From Microbacterium esteraromaticum (lineage in GTDB: Bacteria > Actinomycetota > Actinomycetes > Actinomycetales > Microbacteriaceae), in the NCBI RefSeq assembly GCF_017303215.1, contig NZ_JAEMWU010000002.1, positions 1 to 64,000 of the forward strand: a DNA stretch of 64,000 bases. The letters are read 5' to 3'. This document shows positions 26,398-34,669 of this stretch, in pieces (the first letter of the stretch is position 1; every line of letters starts with the position of its first letter). The notes under the pieces are model-generated. The model made no database searches. It saw only the letters and a list, made by a program, of their open reading frames with translations, and was not told the origin of the DNA. A program made the position numbers and the translations under genes.

Positions 26398-27353
26398 GCC
26401 CGGGCTCCCTTCGTCGACGACGGGTCGAGCGCGTCGCGCAGACCGTCGCCCAGCAGGTTGAACGTGAGGGTGAGAGTCAGCAGGGCCAGTCCGGGGACGA
26501 GCACCATCCAGGGAGCGACCATGTACATGGACCCGTTCGCGGCATCCGCGAGCATGTTGCCCCAGCTGGGGGTCGGCGGCACGATGCCCAGACCCAGGAA
26601 CGACAGCGTCGCCTCGAACACGATCGCCGCGGGGATCATCAGGGTCGTGTACACGACGATCGGGACCACCAGGTTCGGCAGCACGTCGCGGAACATCGTC
26701 GCCACGCCGGACTGACCCATCGAGCGGGCCGTCTCGATGAACTCCCGCTCACGCAGCGCGAGCACCTGACCCCGGATGACGCGGGCGAGTCCTGCCCAGC
26801 TGAAGAACACGATTACGGCGATCGAGAGTTGAAGACTCGGGCCGAGCACCGAGACCGTCGCGATCGCGACCAGCAGGAACGGCACGCTCATCACGAGGTC
26901 GATCAGGCGGCTGAGCACGGTGTCGACGACACCGCCGGCGAAGCCCGCCGTCATGCCGACGAGGATGCCGATGGCCGATGCGGCGAGTGAGGCGGCCACG
27001 CCGACGAGAAGTGACACCTGCGCGCCGTAGGCGAGCCGCACCAGCACGTCGCGACCGAGCTGGTCGGTGCCCAGGAGGAACTCGCCATTCGGGGCCACCG
27101 GCATACCGGAGGGAGACAACCCGGTCTCGCGGAACTGCTCGGTCGGTCCGTGTCCGGTCCACTGCGCGATCACCGGCGCGAGGAGGGCGAAGAGCACGAT
27201 CAGCACGATCACAACCGCCGAGGCGATGCTCGCGGGGTCGCGACGCAGGCGCCTCATGGTCAGCTGCCACGAGTTCTTGGCCTCATTGGCGGCCTGCTCG
27301 GCGCCGCGGGACGGCACGAGCAGAGTCAGTGTCTCTTTGGAGAAGACGCTCAT
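26394..27353 (-). CDS. Peptide ABC transporter permease, DppC type
   Basis: A 319-residue permease. It starts at ATG 27353, overlapping the ATPase stop (ATGA); the much longer open frame upstream is antisense-type noise within the ATPase gene. DppC features: GTDQLGRDVLVRLAYGAQV, EAA loop FIETARSMGQSGVATMFRD and LSFLGLGIVPPTPSWGNML. A hydrophilic N-terminal segment of ~35 residues precedes the first helix. Confidence 0.9.
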   Translation of the reverse strand: MSVFSKETLTLLVPSRGAEQAANEAKNSWQLTMRRLRRDPASIASAVVIVLIVLFALLAPVIAQWTGHGPTEQFRETGLSPSGMPVAPNGEFLLGTDQLGRDVLVRLAYGAQVSLLVGVAASLAASAIGILVGMTAGFAGGVVDTVLSRLIDLVMSVPFLLVAIATVSVLGPSLQLSIAVIVFFSWAGLARVIRGQVLALREREFIETARSMGQSGVATMFRDVLPNLVVPIVVYTTLMIPAAIVFEATLSFLGLGIVPPTPSWGNMLADAANGSMYMVAPWMVLVPGLALLTLTLTFNLLGDGLRDALDPSSTKGARA

Positions 27354-29002
27354 GCGCTGACCTCCTGCAACGTCGTACCCTGTCCGCTCGTACCCACGGC
27401 TTCGAGGAACGATGCGGCGAGCAGCTTCTTGGTGAAGGGTTCGCGCGGTGTGCGGTAGATGGTCTCGGCGTCGTCGAGCTCGATGATCCGCCCGTTCTCC
27501 ATCACGGCGATGCGGTCGCACATGTGTCGGACGACGGCGAGGTCGTGCGAGATGAACAGGTAGGTCAGCCCCAGGTCGCGCTGCAGGTCGTCGAGCAGTT
27601 GCAGGACCTGAGCCTGAACCGTCACGTCGAGTGCTGAGACGGGCTCGTCGAGGATCACGAGGTCGGGGTTCAGGGCGATGGCCCGCGCGATGCCGATGCG
27701 CTGTCGTTGGCCGCCGGAGAACTGTGCGGGAAAACGGTTGTAGTGGGCCGGGTCGAGACCGACCTGCTCGAGCAGTTCGAGCACGCGCTCCCGGCGCTGA
27801 CGGGCATTGCCGACTCGGTGGATCCGCAGAGGGTCCTCGACGATCGAACCGATACGGCGTTTGGGGTTCAGAGATGAGAACGGGTCCTGGAACACCACCT
27901 GCACGCGCTGGCGCAGCCTGCGCCAGTCGGCTCCGCGTACCTCGGCGAGATCCCTGCCGTCGAAGCGCACCGTCCCCTCCGAGGGGCGCACAAGACCGGC
28001 GATCGTGCGGGCGAGTGTGGTCTTGCCGCATCCGCTCTCACCGACCAGCCCGAGGGTCTCGCCACGGCGCACGTCGAGGCTGATGCGGTCCAGGACCGTC
28101 CGCTCCGCGCCCCGTCGTTGCGCGAACGACAGGCTCACCTCGGAGACCTGCGCGATCGGTGCCGGGTCATCGGCCGGCGCATCGGTCGCCGCGGCCGTGC
28201 GACCGAGCGGTGCCTGTCGCTCGCTCTGCGTGAACGACGACGACTCGATGAGCGAGATCGTGTACTGCTCGCGGGGTGTGCGCAGCACCTGCGCGCTGCG
28301 GCCGAGCTCGACCTGCTCGCCGTGGTACATGACCATCACGCGGTTGGCGACGCTCGCCATCACGCCCAGATCGTGGCTGATCATGAGCACCGTCGCCCCG
28401 AAGTCGTCCTTCATCTCGCCCAGCAGCTGCAGGATCTGCGCCTGCACCGTCGAGTCGAGCGCCGTGGTCGGCTCATCGGCGATGATGAGCTTCGGATCCA
28501 GCGACAGGCTCATTGCGATCATGACGCGCTGGCGCATACCGCCCGAGAACTGGTGGGGATACGCGTCGAAGCGCGAGGCGGCGTCGGCGATGTGCACTTT
28601 CCGGAGCAGCTCGATCGCCCGCGCCTTCGCGGCCTGCCTCGAGACCTTCTCGTGGGCGCGGATCTGCTCGACGATCTGCCAGCCGACCGTGTACTGCGGA
28701 TGCAGGCTGGAGAGCGGGTCCTGGAAGATCATGCTGATCTCCTTGCCCCGCAGGCGGCGCAACCGCTCGGAGGGCAGCGTCAGCAGATCGTCGCCTTGAA
28801 ATCGGACGCTCCCCGTGGTGACGGCTTTCGGGATAAGCCCCATCACTGACTGCACCAGCACCGACTTGCCCGACCCGGACTCGCCGACGATGCCGAAGAA
28901 CTCGCCCTCGGCGACGTCGAACGACACGTCTTTGACGGCGTGCACGGTGCCGTTCTCGGTCGGGATGTCGACGTGCAGCCCGGACACTTCCAGAATCGAC
29001 AT
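27350..29002 (-). CDS. Fused double ABC ATPase (DppD-DppF type)
   Basis: A 550-residue ATPase with two nucleotide-binding domains. Domain 1 has GESGSGKSV, LSLDPKLIIADEPTTALDS and the signature FSGGMRQR. Domain 2 (from ~residue 290) has GESGCGKTT, FSGGQRQR and LVILDEPVSALDV. The oligopeptide-transporter C-terminal motif after each domain (YTISLIESS; FTKKLLAAS) is present. It energises the second peptide importer and is separated from the binding-protein gene by only ~70 bp. Confidence 0.93.
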   Translation of the reverse strand: MSILEVSGLHVDIPTENGTVHAVKDVSFDVAEGEFFGIVGESGSGKSVLVQSVMGLIPKAVTTGSVRFQGDDLLTLPSERLRRLRGKEISMIFQDPLSSLHPQYTVGWQIVEQIRAHEKVSRQAAKARAIELLRKVHIADAASRFDAYPHQFSGGMRQRVMIAMSLSLDPKLIIADEPTTALDSTVQAQILQLLGEMKDDFGATVLMISHDLGVMASVANRVMVMYHGEQVELGRSAQVLRTPREQYTISLIESSSFTQSERQAPLGRTAAATDAPADDPAPIAQVSEVSLSFAQRRGAERTVLDRISLDVRRGETLGLVGESGCGKTTLARTIAGLVRPSEGTVRFDGRDLAEVRGADWRRLRQRVQVVFQDPFSSLNPKRRIGSIVEDPLRIHRVGNARQRRERVLELLEQVGLDPAHYNRFPAQFSGGQRQRIGIARAIALNPDLVILDEPVSALDVTVQAQVLQLLDDLQRDLGLTYLFISHDLAVVRHMCDRIAVMENGRIIELDDAETIYRTPREPFTKKLLAASFLEAVGTSGQGTTLQEVSA

Positions 29003-29071
29003 GCGATCCTCCTCAGAATGCGGCCGCTGCGGCGCCGGGAGTGGCGCCGCAGCGGCATCCGTCAGGTGCGA

Positions 29072-30838
29072 CTACTTGTTCAGCCAGACGTTGGTCCAGT
29101 CGCCGTTCTGCGACAGGGCGTAGATGGCGAAGTTCTGCACCCGCTCGGAGTGGTAGTTCGCCTTCTTCTTGGCGGCGATGCTCACGATCGGTGAGTCGTT
29201 CATGACGGTCTGGTCGACCTCGTGCCACAGCCCTGCGGCCTCTTCCGGTGAGCCCGCGGCCAGCGCCTGGGCGGCCAGGTCGTTGGCCTCGTCGTTGTTG
29301 TAGTCGACGTAGTTGTAGGCCTGCGGGGTGCCGTCGAAGCTGAACTGCGGCTGGAAGACGCTGCGCGCGGCGCCGCCGACCCAGTCCGGCGACCAGCCGA
29401 CCAGCGCGATGTCCCAGGCGCCTCCGCTGGCGTTCTCGCGGTTGGTCATGAAGTTCGCGTAGTAGTCGGTGGGTGGCACCGGGAACAGCTCGACGGTGAT
29501 ACCGGCCGCTTCCAGGCTCGCCTGCACGGTCTGCGCGATGTCGGGCTGCGAGCCGAGGTTTCGGTAGGGGAACTTCAGCGTGAGGTTCTCGACGCCCGCC
29601 TCGGCCAGCAGCTCCTTCGCCTTCTCGGGGTCGGCCTTTCCATCGCCGTCACCGTAGAGCGAGTACGCCTTGTGGCCGTTGATGCCGGGGCCGAAGATGC
29701 CGTTGGTCACGGTGGCGATCTCCTCACCGCCCATCACCTGCACGACCGCCGACTTGTCGATCGCGTACTGCAGGGCCTGGCGCACCTCGACCTTCTGCAG
29801 GGCGCTGTCGTTGTTGTCGGTCTTGGTGTTGAACCACAAGAACTGGTCGATGCCGCCGTTCTCGAGCGTCGAGAACTTCTCGTCGCCCATCGCCGTCAGC
29901 TGCTGGATGTTCGCCGGGCTCGGCTGCAGGTCGAACAGCATGTCGGCCGATCCGGCCTGCAGCTGCTGCATTGCGGCATCCACCTCGCTGCCCATCGTCA
30001 TCTCGATCGCGTCGACGTAGGCCTTGCGCAGTGGGTCGCTGTCGGCATTCCACGACGGGTTGCGCTCCAGGGTGAGCTTGACGTCGGGCTTGTGCTCGGC
30101 CACGCGGTACGGGCCCGAGGACACGAAGCTGTTGCGGAACTCGGGGGAGTCGGGCAGGTGGTCGAGCGCCTCGATCGGGGCTGGGTTCGCGGTGGCGAGG
30201 CTGAGCATCGAGGTGAAGTCGGATGCCGGCTCGACGAGGCGGAAGATGACGGTCTTGTCGTCGGGCGTCTCGATGCCGCTGATGTCGTTCGACTCGATGT
30301 ACTCCTTCATCGGCTCGACCTCGGGGGCGACGGCCGAGAAGCCGTCGCAGTACTCGGCCATGCCCTTGATCAGTGAGGTGAAGTAGCCGCCGAGTGCGGC
30401 GCCGATGTACGGGTTGCAGATGCGTTCGATTCCGCGCGCGACATCGCCCGAGACCATCTCGCGGGCGCCGTCGGGTGCATCCCAACTGGCGCCGTCGCGC
30501 AGGGTGATCGTGTAGGTGAGGCCGTCGTCCTCGGGCTCGGGCACGGCGGTTGCGAGGTCGCCCACGAGCTGCGAGCGCTCGGTCTCGTCATTGGAAGCCT
30601 CGTACCCGAGGATCGAGCGCGAGATCGATCGGATCAGACTGTTCGTGGGGACGTACGCGATCAGCTGCGGGTCGAGGTGGTCGATGTCTCCGTTGGAGAG
30701 CACCTTGAGCGTGCCGCCGGTCTGGGGCTCGCCCGAGCCGGTGGACGGCGAGCCGTCTGCGGCGGAGCATCCGCTGAGAACGAGCGCGGCCGCCGAAGCC
30801 ATGAGCAGAGGCGTCAGCAGGGTCTTCTTACGAGTCAT
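29072..30838 (-). CDS. Peptide ABC transporter substrate-binding lipoprotein (family 5)
   Basis: A 588-residue extracytoplasmic binding protein. The signal is MTRKKTLLTPLLMASAA with the lipobox VLSGC, then an acidic/Ser-Gly linker. Family-5 blocks include DLATAVPEPEDDGLTYTITL, SGDVARGIERI, VRQALQYAIDKSAVVQVMGG and FDGTPQAYNYVDYNNDEAN. AAGGA lies upstream of the ATG at 30838. It is the first gene of the leftward operon; a 14-bp operator candidate sits 71 bp upstream. Proline-containing peptides are the likely cargo given the downstream peptidases, but this is inference. Confidence 0.9.
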   Translation of the reverse strand: MTRKKTLLTPLLMASAAALVLSGCSAADGSPSTGSGEPQTGGTLKVLSNGDIDHLDPQLIAYVPTNSLIRSISRSILGYEASNDETERSQLVGDLATAVPEPEDDGLTYTITLRDGASWDAPDGAREMVSGDVARGIERICNPYIGAALGGYFTSLIKGMAEYCDGFSAVAPEVEPMKEYIESNDISGIETPDDKTVIFRLVEPASDFTSMLSLATANPAPIEALDHLPDSPEFRNSFVSSGPYRVAEHKPDVKLTLERNPSWNADSDPLRKAYVDAIEMTMGSEVDAAMQQLQAGSADMLFDLQPSPANIQQLTAMGDEKFSTLENGGIDQFLWFNTKTDNNDSALQKVEVRQALQYAIDKSAVVQVMGGEEIATVTNGIFGPGINGHKAYSLYGDGDGKADPEKAKELLAEAGVENLTLKFPYRNLGSQPDIAQTVQASLEAAGITVELFPVPPTDYYANFMTNRENASGGAWDIALVGWSPDWVGGAARSVFQPQFSFDGTPQAYNYVDYNNDEANDLAAQALAAGSPEEAAGLWHEVDQTVMNDSPIVSIAAKKKANYHSERVQNFAIYALSQNGDWTNVWLNK

Positions 30839-30908
30839 AGATCGTCCTTGAATCCTTGAATCGGGTGGCGCCCGCGGCATCGACGGGCATGAGCTCTTCG
30901 GCCCGTCT

Positions 30909-30922
30909 GTAACATAGCACAT
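30909..30922. promoter_or_regulatory. 14-bp operator candidate, copy 2 (binding-protein gene)
   Basis: TGTAACATAGCACA lies upstream of the peptide-binding-protein gene and matches 12 of 14 bases of the site before the DapA-like gene at 22625-22638. Both sites are in front of genes on the minus strand in the same operon, which supports a shared regulator. Confidence 0.55.
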
Positions 30923-30961
30923 GTCAGATACGGCACGGCACTGCGAGGTTGCGCCAAAACG

Positions 30962-30997
30962 CACGAAGGCGGCCCCGTCATCGGGACCGCCTTCGTG
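30962..30997 (-). terminator. Rho-independent terminator after the SDR gene
   Basis: An 11-base stem (CACGAAGGCGG with CCGCCTTCGTG), extended by an inner CCG/CGG pair around a small loop, begins 13 bases after the SDR stop. On the transcribed minus strand it is followed by CGTTTTGG. It separates the SDR gene from the binding-protein promoter. Confidence 0.75.
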
Positions 30998-31009
30998 TGA
31001 GAACCGGGA

Positions 31010-31810
31010 TCAGGCCGGATCGTTCCACGACCAGATGTCATCGCCGCGCAGCGAGGCATCGGCTCCGCCATCGTCGTAGATGATCTGCCCCGCCATGTGG
31101 GAGTTCTCGACGCTGGTCAACCAGATGAGCAGGTGCGCGATCGACTCTGGCGGCTGGTGGTGGTTCAGCGGCATCGGCACGGCGGCGTCGACCATCGCCC
31201 GACCCTCGGGCGTCGACAGCAGCTTCTCGGTCATCGGGGTCAGCACTGTGCCGGGGGCGACACCGTTGACCGGGATGCCGTGGCCTGCCCACTCGGGTGT
31301 GATCGAGCTGCGGCGCACCCAGCGAGCGAGGGCGCGCTTGGACGACGGGTACACGAGGTACCCGACCTCGGGCCCTTGCGCGGCCAGGTCTGCTGCGATC
31401 TGCATCGCCTTCGCCTCGTCACCGGCCAGTGCAGCCTCGACCATCTCGCGCGAGTTGGGCTGCAGCGAGGCCATCGACGACACCACGGCGACGCGCGGGG
31501 CATCCGAAGCGACCAAGCCCGGTCGCAGGTGCTCGAGCAACTCGGTCACGCCGAAGTAGTTGATCGAGATCGTGGCCGGGATCGGCGCCGAGATCCCCGC
31601 GCACGCGATCACGGCATCGATCGTGTCGCCCGCCAGCTCGAGGGCTTTCGCGGCCGCTTCCACCCGCCCCGTGGCGCCCGACAGATCGGCTTCGACCTCG
31701 GCGTCGCGCAGGTCGATCCCGATCACGCGCTCGCCGCGCTCTCGCAGGATTCTCGTGGTCGTGGCCCCGATGCCCGAGGCGGACCCGGTGACGACGTAGG
31801 TGCGTGGCAT
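31010..31810 (-). CDS. Short-chain dehydrogenase/reductase (SDR)
   Basis: A 266-residue NAD(P)-dependent oxidoreductase with a classic Rossmann fold. The cofactor motif is VVTGSASGIGATTTR; the acidic IGIDLRDAEVEADL afterwards suggests NAD(H) preference. Catalytic Ser is in VVSSMASLQ and Tyr-Lys in LVYPSSKRAL. The layout with a late INYFGVTELLEHL block resembles 3-alpha-hydroxysteroid dehydrogenase/carbonyl reductase types, but the substrate is unknown. GGAGGAG sits a few bases before the ATG at 31810. It has its own terminator and is probably not part of the peptide operon. Confidence 0.85.
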   Translation of the reverse strand: MPRTYVVTGSASGIGATTTRILRERGERVIGIDLRDAEVEADLSGATGRVEAAAKALELAGDTIDAVIACAGISAPIPATISINYFGVTELLEHLRPGLVASDAPRVAVVSSMASLQPNSREMVEAALAGDEAKAMQIAADLAAQGPEVGYLVYPSSKRALARWVRRSSITPEWAGHGIPVNGVAPGTVLTPMTEKLLSTPEGRAMVDAAVPMPLNHHQPPESIAHLLIWLTSVENSHMAGQIIYDDGGADASLRGDDIWSWNDPA

Positions 31811-32008
31811 GACTTCTCCTCCATCCGGGCGGCCATGCGCCGCCCCTTCCATCCTTTCCCGGCCGGTCATCGTTCGGCAGTCGCGATCCGCACAAGACCG
31901 CCGACACGACCGCGTGCCCGCCGCGGTGGCGGGAGTCGCACTGACCAGCTACACCGTTTCGACGACGCGCGTGCACGCGGCGACGCAGGAATGCGCTACG
32001 GTATCTGC

Positions 32009-32068
32009 ATGACCAACCGTTGGTATGCGTATTTTGAGTCGGCTCTGGAGGGGCCGGCGCCGAAGTAG
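32009..32068 (+). CDS. Aromatic leader peptide of the DAHP-synthase attenuator
   Basis: A 19-codon frame reading MTNRWYAYFESALEGPAPK, with Trp, Tyr, Tyr and Phe packed into residues 5-9. It ends within the first of two mutually exclusive hairpins upstream of DAHP synthase. Slow translation at the aromatic codons when aromatic amino acids are short would change RNA folding downstream. Leader-peptide attenuation before a DAHP synthase gene is known in Corynebacterium (aroR). No clear ribosome-binding site is seen, so a leaderless or near-leaderless transcript is possible. No gene was seen at 31811-32008. Confidence 0.75.
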   Translation: MTNRWYAYFESALEGPAPK

Positions 32069-32095
32069 CGCGCACCGACAACCTTCAGAGCCGAC
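32038..32095 (+). promoter_or_regulatory. Attenuator: antiterminator/pause hairpin region
   Basis: GTCGGCTCTG (32038-32047) pairs perfectly with CAGAGCCGAC (32086-32095). The same left-arm bases GCTCTGG (32042-32048) can instead pair with CCAGAGC (32099-32105), which is the left arm of the terminator. These competing pairings are the essence of a ribosome-mediated attenuator. The left arm lies inside the leader-peptide frame just past the aromatic codons. Confidence 0.7.
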
Positions 32096-32120
32096 AAGCC
32101 AGAGCATTTTGCTCTGGCTT
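32096..32120 (+). terminator. Attenuator terminator hairpin
   Basis: An 11-base stem, AAGCCAGAGCA with TGCTCTGGCTT, closes on a 3-base TTT loop and is followed by TCGCCGTTT. It lies 61 bp before the DAHP synthase start. It would end transcription unless its left arm is taken by the upstream region. Confidence 0.75.
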
Positions 32121-32181
32121 TCGCCGTTTCGGCGGGCTCTGCGCGGGTCCGTCGTGAACCATCACGAACAGGACAGGACCC

Positions 32182-33261
32182 ATGCACAGCATCCGCACCG
32201 CCCCCGACCAGACCGCAGATCTGCACGTCACCGGCTTCACCGCACTTCCCTCACCGGAGTCCGTCGCCGCGACGTTGCCGCTCGGCGCGGAACGCGGCGC
32301 CCTCGTCGCGCGCACCCGCGACGAGGTGCGCGCGATCATGGACGGTCGCGATGATCGGATGCTGGTGGTCGTCGGCCCCTGCTCGATCCATGACCCCGAG
32401 GCGGGGCTCGAGTACGCCGGCCGGCTGGTGCGCGAGGCGGACCGCCACCGCGACGAACTGCTCATCGTGATGCGCGCGTACTTCGAGAAGCCCCGCACGA
32501 CGGTCGGGTGGAAGGGCCTCATCAACGACCCGCACCTCGACGGCAGCCACGACATCGAGACCGGACTTCGCCTGGCGCGCGGCTTCCTGCGCGACGTCAC
32601 GGCGCTGGGGATGCCGTGCGGAACGGAGTTCCTCGAGCCGATCAGCCCGCAGTACACGGCCGACCTCGTCACCTGGGGTGCGATCGGGGCGCGCACCACC
32701 GAGAGTCAGATCCACCGGCAGCTCGCGTCGGGGCTGTCGATGCCGATCGGGTTCAAGAACGGCACCGACGGCGGACTGCAGGTCGCACTGGACGCGGCAT
32801 CCGCGGCATCCGCTCCGCAGGCCTTCCTCGGCATCGGAGCCGATGGGCGCGCGAGCCTCGTCTCGACCACGGGCAACCCTGACACCTCGGTGATCCTGCG
32901 CGGCGGCGCCGATGGCCCCAACTACGGGGCCGACCACGTGCGCCGCGCTTCCGAGCGGCTCTCGGCGGCGGGGCTGACCTCGCGCGTCATCGTGGATGCC
33001 AGTCACGCCAACAGCGGCAAGGACCACGTGCGTCAGGCAGAGGTGGTCGCCGAGATCGCCGAGCAGATCGTGGCGGGAGGCGACGCGATCGCCGGTGTGA
33101 TGCTGGAGAGCAACCTCGTTGCCGGGGCGCAGAAGCTCGATGTGGCGCAGGGGCCCGCCGGGCTCGTGCGCGGACAGAGCGTCACCGATGCCTGCATGGG
33201 GTGGGGCGCCACGGCCGAGGCACTCGATCTGCTGGCGGGGGCTGTGCGTCGGCGCGGCTGA
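32182..33261 (+). CDS. 3-deoxy-7-phosphoheptulonate synthase (DAHP synthase), class I (AroG type)
   Basis: A 359-residue enzyme joining phosphoenolpyruvate and erythrose 4-phosphate, the first step of the shikimate pathway. Class I AroG-family signatures: LVVVGPCSIHDPEAGLEYA, MRAYFEKPRTTVGWKGLIND, GTEFLEPISPQYTADLVTW and VDASHANSGKDHVRQ, with metal ligands in the Cys of GPCSIHD, the His of DASHAN and Glu of VMLESNL. The ATG at 32182 follows an AGGACAGGACCC stretch. It is controlled by the leader-peptide attenuator upstream and is convergent with an MFS gene. Confidence 0.93.
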   Translation: MHSIRTAPDQTADLHVTGFTALPSPESVAATLPLGAERGALVARTRDEVRAIMDGRDDRMLVVVGPCSIHDPEAGLEYAGRLVREADRHRDELLIVMRAYFEKPRTTVGWKGLINDPHLDGSHDIETGLRLARGFLRDVTALGMPCGTEFLEPISPQYTADLVTWGAIGARTTESQIHRQLASGLSMPIGFKNGTDGGLQVALDAASAASAPQAFLGIGADGRASLVSTTGNPDTSVILRGGADGPNYGADHVRRASERLSAAGLTSRVIVDASHANSGKDHVRQAEVVAEIAEQIVAGGDAIAGVMLESNLVAGAQKLDVAQGPAGLVRGQSVTDACMGWGATAEALDLLAGAVRRRG

Positions 33262-33268
33262 GTGACTC

Positions 33269-34660
33269 TCAGTGGTCGGCGGTGGTGGTGTGTGCGACGT
33301 CGGCGGCATCCGCAGGGTTCCGGCGGATGCCGATCCACGACACCACCCCGCCGAGGGCGAACAGCGCCGCGGTGACGAGCGCCGCACTGTGGAAGCCGTC
33401 GAGATCGAGCGCGCCGCCCACGATCGTCGACAGCATGGCCACGACGATCAGACCCGCGACGCGCGAGATCGCGTTGTTGACCGCCGAGGCGATCCCCGAG
33501 TGCTCGGCGTCGATCGCCCCGAGGATCGCCGACGTCAGCGGAGCGACCGTCAGCGACAACCCGACGCCGAGCAGCAGCATCGCCGGCAGCACCTGCCACC
33601 AGTAACTGAACTGCTCTGTGACCGAGAGCAGCAGCAGGGCGCCCGCGGCCATCGTCAGCGGCCCCACCGTCATGAACAGGCGAGGACCCAGCCGGCCCGC
33701 CCACGTGCCGACGCGCGAGCTGAGCACGATCATCAGCAGCGTGATCGGCAGGCTCGCGAGCCCGGCCGCGGTGGCTGTCAGGCCCGCGCCCTGCTGCAGG
33801 TAGACGCTGACGACGAAGCCGTTGAGCGCGAGGGCGGCGTAGACGAACAACGTCGCGAGGTTGCCCCAGCCGAAGTTGCGCACCTGGAACAGCGACAGCG
33901 GCATCATCGGGGCCTCCGACCGCTGCTGCCGTAACAGGAACCAGCCGAACAGCGCCGCGCCACCGACAGCCGGCATCCAGATCGCGGGTGAGTCCCAGCC
34001 CAGCGACGGCTGCTCGATCAGCGCGAAGACGACGGCGCCGAGACCGACGGCGCACAGTGCTCCGCTGAGCCAGTCCACGCGTGCGCCGCGCGGGTGCTCG
34101 GGCAGGTGCAGTCGGCCCAGCAGCACCAGGGTCACCGCGATCGGCACGACGTTGATGAGAAAGACGAGCCGCCACGACAGCAGATCGACGAACAATCCGC
34201 CCATCAGCGGACCCACGACCATCGCCCCCGTGGTGAACGCCGTCCAGACACCGATCGCGCGTGCCTGCAGTTCGCCGCGCATCGTCGCCGTGATCAGTGC
34301 CAGTGAACTGGGCACCAGCAGTGCGCCCGCTGCACCCTGCGCGGCACGAGATACGACGAGCATGAGCGGGTCGACCGACGCGGCGACAGCGACCGATGAG
34401 ATCCCGAAGGCGATCAGCCCGATGCGCATGATCAGCACGCGGCCGTAGGCGTCCGAGAGCGAGCCCGCGAGCAGGATCAACGCGCTCAGGGTGACGAGAT
34501 ACGCGTCGACGGTCCACTGCTGCGTGGTGATGCCTCCGCCCAACTCGGAGCTGATCGCCGGAAGCGCGACGGTGACCACCGTGCCGTCGAGGAACGTGAC
34601 GAACGAGGCGATGATCGCGACGGTGAGGACCAGCCGTTGCAGCGGGGCGAACGATGACAC
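33269..34660 (-). CDS. MFS drug-efflux transporter, DHA2 (EmrB/QacA) type
   Basis: A 463-residue transporter with about 14 helices. DHA2 features: FVTFLDGTVVTVALPAI in helix 1, SLSDAYGRVLIMRIG in loop 2-3 and the antiporter motif C region AQGAAGALLVPSSLALI, then IGVWTAFTTGAMVVGPLMGG. The cargo is probably a drug or metabolite. It ends 8 bp from the convergent DAHP synthase and starts just upstream of a PaaX-like gene, 9 bp after that gene's stop. It may therefore be the last gene of the kynurenine operon; export of a pathway product is possible. Confidence 0.88.
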   Translation of the reverse strand: MSSFAPLQRLVLTVAIIASFVTFLDGTVVTVALPAISSELGGGITTQQWTVDAYLVTLSALILLAGSLSDAYGRVLIMRIGLIAFGISSVAVAASVDPLMLVVSRAAQGAAGALLVPSSLALITATMRGELQARAIGVWTAFTTGAMVVGPLMGGLFVDLLSWRLVFLINVVPIAVTLVLLGRLHLPEHPRGARVDWLSGALCAVGLGAVVFALIEQPSLGWDSPAIWMPAVGGAALFGWFLLRQQRSEAPMMPLSLFQVRNFGWGNLATLFVYAALALNGFVVSVYLQQGAGLTATAAGLASLPITLLMIVLSSRVGTWAGRLGPRLFMTVGPLTMAAGALLLLSVTEQFSYWWQVLPAMLLLGVGLSLTVAPLTSAILGAIDAEHSGIASAVNNAISRVAGLIVVAMLSTIVGGALDLDGFHSAALVTAALFALGGVVSWIGIRRNPADAADVAHTTTADH

Positions 34661-34669
34661 GCTCTGAGG

